This document shows positions 34,376 through 40,664 of a stretch of DNA of 40,664 nt, piece by piece. Numbering within the stretch: position 1 is the first letter of the stretch; every line of letters begins with the position of its first letter. Source of the stretch: Agathobacter sp. (lineage in GTDB: Bacteria; Bacillota; Clostridia; Lachnospirales; Lachnospiraceae). The stretch spans positions 1 through 40,664 of the forward strand of contig JALEPP010000117.1 in assembly GCA_022767075.1 (NCBI GenBank), read 5' to 3'. Below the pieces are notes generated by a model. It saw nothing but the letters and a program-made list of their open reading frames with translations, did not search any database and was not told the origin of the DNA. The position numbers and the translations under genes are program-made.

Positions 34376-34416
34376 AAAAAACGTCAGGTATCTTCAAAAA
34401 AAGATTCCTGACGTTT
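34376..34416 (-). terminator. Terminator of hisA
   Basis: AAACGTCAGG and CCTGACGTTT (34379-34416) with inner ATCTT/AAGAT pairing, followed on the minus strand by a T-run. It isolates hisA from the sporulation genes. Confidence 0.88.
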
Positions 34417-34475
34417 AGTTTCTCCAAAAATGTTCCATCTATGTATGCAATTTAAATTTCTTTGTAACTATCTTT

Positions 34476-35255
34476 CTAATTCTCTCTCATATAGGAAAGA
34501 ACTTCCTGATAGTTCATTTTTCCGCCATAGAGATCCAGCGCACTTCCGATGGTGACATCCACCTTTTTGCATCCAAGACGCTTTACAAGGTCCAAATCCT
34601 CAAAGCTGTGAACACCACCTGCATAGGTAACGGGAATTTTGCCCCAGCCACCAAGCAGTGGCAGAAGTTCCTTCTCCACTCCATTGTTCTTGCCTTCCAC
34701 GTCCACCGCATGAACCAAGAATTCATCGCAATACACAGAAAGCTCCTCCAAAAGAGGTACCGAAAGCTTCTCCCTTGTGATATTCTGCCAGCGATCCGTC
34801 ACAATGTAATACCCATCCCCCTGCTTTTTACAGCTAAGATCCAGAACCAGACGTCTCTTCCCTACTACATGAATCATCTTTCTTAGGTTTTCATAATTAA
34901 TATTACCGTTTTGAAACACATAAGATGTAACGATTACATGGCTGGCACCTGCTTCCAGAAACTCCTTGGCATTCTCCGGATTCACTCCTCCCCCAATCTG
35001 AAAGCCGCCTGGATAGGTACTAAGGGCAAGCTTCGCCTGCTTTTTGGTCTCTTCATAGAATTCACTGTCCTTGGAATTCAATAAGATAATATGCCCGCCT
35101 TTGATCTCATCCTTTTTGAAAAAGTTTGCAAAAAAAGCTCCATCCTGTTCTGCCACAAAGTTTTCCTTTGCCTGATTGCCCTCATCCAAGAGACTGCTTC
35201 CTACAATTTGCTTAATTTTACCGTTATGAATATCAATGCACGGACGAAATACCAT
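34476..35255 (-). CDS. hisA: ProFAR isomerase, eukaryote-type HisA (HIS6-like)
   Basis: A 259-residue TIM-barrel isomerase of histidine biosynthesis. The sequence follows the eukaryotic HIS6-type branch: FRPCIDIHNGKIKQIVG, GGHIILLNS, GGFQIGGGVN, VIVTSYVFQNG, RLVLDLSCKKQGDGYYIVTDRWQ, VHAVDVEGKNNGV and PVTYAGGVHSFEDL. Bacterial HisA proteins differ at these blocks. The ATG at 35255 is preceded by GGGAGGG. It stands alone with its own terminator and no his genes around, so it was probably acquired or relocated separately. Confidence 0.85.
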   Translation of the reverse strand: MVFRPCIDIHNGKIKQIVGSSLLDEGNQAKENFVAEQDGAFFANFFKKDEIKGGHIILLNSKDSEFYEETKKQAKLALSTYPGGFQIGGGVNPENAKEFLEAGASHVIVTSYVFQNGNINYENLRKMIHVVGKRRLVLDLSCKKQGDGYYIVTDRWQNITREKLSVPLLEELSVYCDEFLVHAVDVEGKNNGVEKELLPLLGGWGKIPVTYAGGVHSFEDLDLVKRLGCKKVDVTIGSALDLYGGKMNYQEVLSYMREN

Positions 35256-35298
35256 AATGCCCTCCCATATGTAAATTCTTTCGCACAAATCACGTTGA

Positions 35299-36921
<1,623 letters not shown>

Positions 36922-36939
36922 TCACAAAATGATTATACT

Positions 36940-36970
36940 ATTCAGAGACTCCATCCGTGAGTCTCTGAAT
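36940..36970 (+). terminator. Hairpin after guaB
   Basis: ATTCAGAGACTC and GAGTCTCTGAAT form a 12-bp stem with loop CATCCGT, followed by a T-rich GACTATTTTAT. It begins 18 bases after the stop codon. Confidence 0.75.
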
Positions 36971-37001
36971 GACTATTTTATGAAAAAAGGAGTTATTTAT
37001 T

Positions 37002-38276
37002 TTGGACGCGGGAGACATATCACAGATTATCGCTTTAGTAATCCTGTTAATTTTATCGTCAATATTTTCATCAACTGAGACGGCACTTACTACCGTTAAC
37101 AAAATACGCATGCGTACCCTGTCTGAAGCCGGAAACAAGAAGGCTGACAGGGTACTTCGCGTTACAGAAAACCAAGGAAAGATGCTGTCTGCTATCCTCA
37201 TTGGCAACAATGTGGTGAACCTGTCAGCCTCTTCTCTGGCCACCTCCATTGCCATCGAACGTTTTGGCAGCGTGGGAGCGGGTATTGCCACGGGAATTTT
37301 GACACTGCTGATTCTGATTTTTGGAGAAATCGCCCCAAAAACCATGGCAACCATTAATGCAGACCAGATTTCCCTCTGGGTATCCGGATTTATCGAATTT
37401 CTCATGTGGATTCTCACCCCGGTCATTTTTATTGTAAACAAATTGTCAATGGGTGTTCTTCTCCTTTTCCGGGTGGACCCAAACAAATCTCAGAATGCCA
37501 TGACCGAGGAAGAGCTTCGAACCATCGTAGATGTAGGGGAAGAAAGTGGTGTCATCGAGACCGAAGAAAGGGAAATGATCCATAACCTCTTCGACTTCGG
37601 AGATTCCGAAGCCAAAGAAATTATGATTCCGCGAATCGACATGACCTTTGTATCTAAGGATGCTACCTACCAGGAGGTTATCGAAATCTTTAAGGAAGAC
37701 AAATTCACCCGCCTTCCTGTATACGAAGAAACCACGGATAACGTAGTAGGTATCCTCAACATGAAAGACCTTCTTCTATGTGAGGATCCAAACACCTTCT
37801 CCATTGACGAAATCATGCGAGAGCCATACTTCACCTTTGAACATAAGAACACCGCGGACCTTTTTATGGAGATGCGTAAGTCCTCTATCTCTCTTGCTGT
37901 TGTATTGGATGAATATGGTGTCACAGCTGGAATGATTACTCTAGAGGATCTGCTGGAGGAAATCGTAGGCGAAATTCGCGACGAATATGATACCGACGAG
38001 GAAGATGCCATCTCTCAGATTTCAGACCGGGAATATCTGGTACTTGGTTCCACCAATCTGGATGACGTAAATGATGAGCTTGGCACCAGCTTCCAATCCG
38101 ACGACTACGACACCATTGGAGGCTACTGCTTAGAGCTGCTCGACCACCTTCCGGAATGCAATGAAATTACCTTTGCAGAGGATGGCACACTTCTAAAGAT
38201 TATGGCCATGGACAAAAACCGTATCCATAAGGTATCCATCAAGCTGCCTTCTTCCGAAGAGGAAGAGCTTACGTAG
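37002..38276 (+). CDS. CNNM/HlyC-CorC family membrane protein
   Basis: A 424-residue protein. N-terminal DUF21 (CNNM) domain with about four membrane segments (IFSSTETALTTVNKIRMRTL is the family-typical stretch). A CBS pair runs through about 200-330 (IMIPRIDMTFVSKDATYQEV, FTRLPVYEETTDNVVGILNMKD), then the CorC_HlyC C-terminal domain. Members export or sense Mg2+ or cobalt. The start is TTG at 37002, preceded by AAGGAG at nine-base spacing; the first in-frame ATG would remove a membrane helix. Its 3' end overlaps the convergent surface-protein gene by eight bases. Confidence 0.9.
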   Translation: MDAGDISQIIALVILLILSSIFSSTETALTTVNKIRMRTLSEAGNKKADRVLRVTENQGKMLSAILIGNNVVNLSASSLATSIAIERFGSVGAGIATGILTLLILIFGEIAPKTMATINADQISLWVSGFIEFLMWILTPVIFIVNKLSMGVLLLFRVDPNKSQNAMTEEELRTIVDVGEESGVIETEEREMIHNLFDFGDSEAKEIMIPRIDMTFVSKDATYQEVIEIFKEDKFTRLPVYEETTDNVVGILNMKDLLLCEDPNTFSIDEIMREPYFTFEHKNTADLFMEMRKSSISLAVVLDEYGVTAGMITLEDLLEEIVGEIRDEYDTDEEDAISQISDREYLVLGSTNLDDVNDELGTSFQSDDYDTIGGYCLELLDHLPECNEITFAEDGTLLKIMAMDKNRIHKVSIKLPSSEEEELT

Positions 38277-40155
38277 AAGCTTTCAAGGTCTGAATCAGAA
38301 GAGTTCGATACTCCGTCTGATTTCTCCATATAGAGGAATCCAAAAGACCTCCTTTATTGGCCTCAAGTAAGGTGTTTCCCGACGGATTCACAAGCAGATA
38401 TTCCAGAGAGATAAAACGTACCGCTCCTTCGGTATCTCTTGGATCCTTTCTCATAGTATCAGCAAACCGAACGGCCACGGCTTTGGTTGTTCGGTTTCCC
38501 TGAGAATCTACACAGACAAAGGTAATTGGGATACAATCCAGTTCCGTTGCCTGTATCAACCGATTACTCTCATACCCCTCCATCCATAATCCTTTTCCCT
38601 GATTATAGCCATATGGAATATTGCCATCTTCCTTATCTACCGCCTTGACAAGTGTAGATAAATACGCCTCCGTCAGCTTTCCCTCTCTCGCCTGCTCCAA
38701 TGGAAAATACATATCATAAGCGGTAATGCTAGGGGCTTGATCCCATATTGCATAGAAAATGATCGTGGCTCCGTTTATGGAAGTAATTCCCATTCTTTGG
38801 GCAAGCGTCTCCACCGCAATCTGCTGTCCTGCCAGGTATTCTGCCTGATTGCTGCGGCTTGACAGTGACCATCCCAAAAATTTGCAGTTATCCCTTCTTG
38901 TGTACATACACTGGGGCAGGGTGATGGTATCCGAGTAAGACACCGGTCTGTCCTGGTTCGCTCCGGTAAGCTCTCCCCCATTTCCATCAAAATGCAAGCC
39001 ATACTGATTGGGCTTCCATACTGCATAGAGTCTTCGATTCCTGCTCACATTGGATAAAAAATCAGAGGATACCTTTTCATTGATGGCAAAGTAATCCCCC
39101 TGTCCGGCAGTAGAGCTGGTGCTCCATCCTGCTATCCGGTATCCCGCTTGTCTCCACAGCTCACCCGGATGTCTTTGATCTTCTGATTCTCTGGAGTATC
39201 CCATAGGTAAAAACATTCTGTCCGTGGGATATTGGTTTCGATAATAATTGACCACAATCGACTGCCGTACTGCTGTGGCTACCCAGCTTGAGTTTTCCGT
39301 TACCCGAAAGGTAAAGTCTTTTCCGGTGGAGGAGCCCACGGTTCCTCCATCCCATTTTTTGAAGGAGTAGGTGTCCTCTGTCACCGCGCGTATGGTTGTT
39401 TCCATTCCGTAGCAAAAGGTTCCTCCCCCGGAGACACTGCGAATTCCGGTTCCTCCGGACACCTGCACCGTGTAAAACAGGTTCTCCACTCTTTTTCCAA
39501 AGTGACCCTTTAAATTCTCTCTGGTAACCTCTGTCCAAGGAGCCGCATTGGCAATTCCATCATAGGTGGTATATACCGTTCCCCACGCAACTCCGTTTTC
39601 ATTGATTGCTCCTTGCACCTGTCCATTTACAATGGTGGTGTCACAGGCGTCAAACACTATAGAGGCATTCCCGTTTTTCAGTTGGGTGATAGCTTGTTGT
39701 CCAAACGATTGAATCAGCTGTTGGAGGCTCATGCGATACAACAGATACTGATACCCGGACACTTCACTTTTCCTCCACTGCTTTAATACCCTTCCGTCGT
39801 TGGGCAAGTATTTCTGTCCGATTGCAATGCCCCAGCAATCATAGACAGTGGCTTTCCATCCCAGGGTCAGATACCGGATGGAAGCACTGCTAAGCCTTCC
39901 CTCTATGCCAAAATAGATATAGCCGTCGCTTACAGATTCCGGCACAAAAACCGCCCGGTCGCCGTAGGTCTGATAATAGGTATAAGCATCATCATAGGTG
40001 CCTGCCTGACAGATTTCCTTCTCCCCCAGAAAGAAGGAGCCTATCAGAAAAAATGCCACCAGAAAGAATGCCATCAGAAAGCAACAGATCTTCCTTCCTC
40101 TTTTCCTCTCAAAAGCTGACCTGCCAATCGTAAAAATATAGCTGCCCAAACTCAT
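38269..40155 (-). CDS. Exported protein with Listeria-Bacteroides (InlB B-type) repeats
   Basis: About 628 residues. A basic stretch (KRKRGRKICC) and one long hydrophobic segment near the N-terminus act as a signal or anchor. The middle and C-terminal parts have beta-grasp B-repeat units such as NQYGLHFDGNGGELTGANQD to KFLGWSLSSRS and IAGWSTSS to YAVWKPNQ. No LPxTG motif or other sorting signal is seen at the C-terminus. The start at 40155 (ATGATG, second ATG) has AAGGAG six bases upstream and overlaps the preceding gene by 47 bases. It probably faces outward; its binding partner is unknown. Confidence 0.75.
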   Translation of the reverse strand: MSLGSYIFTIGRSAFERKRGRKICCFLMAFFLVAFFLIGSFFLGEKEICQAGTYDDAYTYYQTYGDRAVFVPESVSDGYIYFGIEGRLSSASIRYLTLGWKATVYDCWGIAIGQKYLPNDGRVLKQWRKSEVSGYQYLLYRMSLQQLIQSFGQQAITQLKNGNASIVFDACDTTIVNGQVQGAINENGVAWGTVYTTYDGIANAAPWTEVTRENLKGHFGKRVENLFYTVQVSGGTGIRSVSGGGTFCYGMETTIRAVTEDTYSFKKWDGGTVGSSTGKDFTFRVTENSSWVATAVRQSIVVNYYRNQYPTDRMFLPMGYSRESEDQRHPGELWRQAGYRIAGWSTSSTAGQGDYFAINEKVSSDFLSNVSRNRRLYAVWKPNQYGLHFDGNGGELTGANQDRPVSYSDTITLPQCMYTRRDNCKFLGWSLSSRSNQAEYLAGQQIAVETLAQRMGITSINGATIIFYAIWDQAPSITAYDMYFPLEQAREGKLTEAYLSTLVKAVDKEDGNIPYGYNQGKGLWMEGYESNRLIQATELDCIPITFVCVDSQGNRTTKAVAVRFADTMRKDPRDTEGAVRFISLEYLLVNPSGNTLLEANKGGLLDSSIWRNQTEYRTLLIQTLKAST

Positions 40156-40664
40156 CATATTCTCCTTCTGTATATAGCGCGTAATAGATATAATTGAAGT
40201 CTGTATCCATCCATTCCTGTCCACGGACACTTGCCCTCTCCAGATTTCGTAGCAGAAACTGGTCTTTTCCATAAGCTCGAACCCCGTAGAAATAGGAAAG
40301 TCTCTCGGGCAGTCCTTGAGCCTCCAGGTAGGCAGCAATCACCGACTCCACCTCCTCCGGCGTCCGAAGTCCTTGTACCATCTCACTGGCAATCTGGTCA
40401 ATGTATGCTTTTTCCTCTTGTTGAACACCGTTCACCGCTCTGGAATTGCAATACACCCACTGGGGCTCCACCTCCGGAAGCGGCCCTATATCAATGGGAT
40501 TATACAAATCCTCCGTGGCCCAGCGCATCTGTGTCTCACTGGGTACCTCTGCCCCTGACTGAGCGATTGACTGAATTCCCTCCTGTACCTGTTGCTCAAG
40601 ATAACTGTCCCAATCCTCCGCCGAGGCCTGAATCTGTTCATCCGATTCCTTCCCAGAGCCATCT
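40109..40664 (-). CDS. Unknown protein, 5' end outside the window
   Basis: The minus-strand frame stays open to the window edge, giving at least 184 codons; an internal ATG at 40528 is not a convincing start because the frame upstream is equally protein-like (SAEDWDSYLEQQVQEGIQSI). It is acidic and rich in Glu, Gln, Tyr, with YFYGVRAYGKDQFLLRNLER and a C-terminal FDGQLYFYDW-like end. No signal peptide is visible in the part present. I do not recognise the family. It is overlapped by the surface-protein gene and probably co-translated with it. Confidence 0.65.
   Translation of the reverse strand, partial: DGSGKESDEQIQASAEDWDSYLEQQVQEGIQSIAQSGAEVPSETQMRWATEDLYNPIDIGPLPEVEPQWVYCNSRAVNGVQQEEKAYIDQIASEMVQGLRTPEEVESVIAAYLEAQGLPERLSYFYGVRAYGKDQFLLRNLERASVRGQEWMDTDFNYIYYALYTEGEYDEFGQLYFYDWQVSF

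Overview
The window looks like a chromosomal segment of a spore-forming, low-to-moderate-GC Clostridia bacterium, most likely Lachnospiraceae. Pointers are an ATP-type PEP carboxykinase, a compact glycogen phosphorylase, the forespore genes spoVAD and spoVAE, many AraC and two-component regulators, Gram-positive type -35/-10 promoters and strong AGGAGG ribosome binding sites. No rRNA, tRNA, CRISPR array, phage gene or transposase gene was seen. Most genes lie on the minus strand.

Layout. 1-1100: a small accessory patch with the start of a DUF3800 protein, a structured RNA in front of it, a decayed reading frame and a DUF4365 nuclease-like gene. 1138-1605: a giant palindrome (element A). 1695-3299: pckA with its own promoter and terminator. 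3382-12937: a nine-gene chemotaxis-type operon (PAS histidine kinase, REC-HD protein, cheR, cheB, cheY, cheA, cheW, a receptor without a large sensor domain, an Hpt protein) read from one clear promoter. 13026-13225: a multi-hairpin repeat, then ogt. 13849-15840: 2-isopropylmalate synthase fused to an AraC DNA-binding domain, with palindromes at its promoter. Then a Gx-type membrane transporter and a second giant palindrome (element B, 16522-17050) with the same folded core as A.

17072-23209: a likely operon of an HxxxDG acyltransferase, a DUF6320 membrane protein, an alpha/beta hydrolase, a DUF3737 beta-helix protein, a PatB/MalY lyase and a REC-SARP-type response regulator. It is followed by a candidate small RNA with its own promoter, which carries two 11-bp direct repeats. 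Divergent from this operon is a FadR-type GntR regulator with a FadR-like operator. 24106-28990: hflX, a TPR lipoprotein, a GTCCCC-rich inverted/tandem repeat, glycogen phosphorylase. 29242-34264: AraC regulator, PAP2-amidase fusion, Asn-rich lipoprotein, TetR regulator, spoVAE and spoVAD. 34476-38276: eukaryote-type hisA, guaB, CNNM/HlyC-type membrane protein. 38269-40664: two exported or surface-protein genes, the second cut by the window edge.

Strongest leads: (1) a candidate small RNA at 17072-17182 whose three hairpin loops all carry C-rich anti-Shine-Dalgarno sequence, preceded by an 11-bp tandem repeat suited to the response regulator encoded directly upstream; (2) two approximately 500-bp palindromes whose core keeps identical loop sequences while the stems change by compensating substitutions; (3) the LeuA-AraC fusion with palindromic operators; (4) an RNA with a GNRA tetraloop upstream of the DUF3800 gene. 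All functional roles are read from sequence and family knowledge only; no search or folding program was run.
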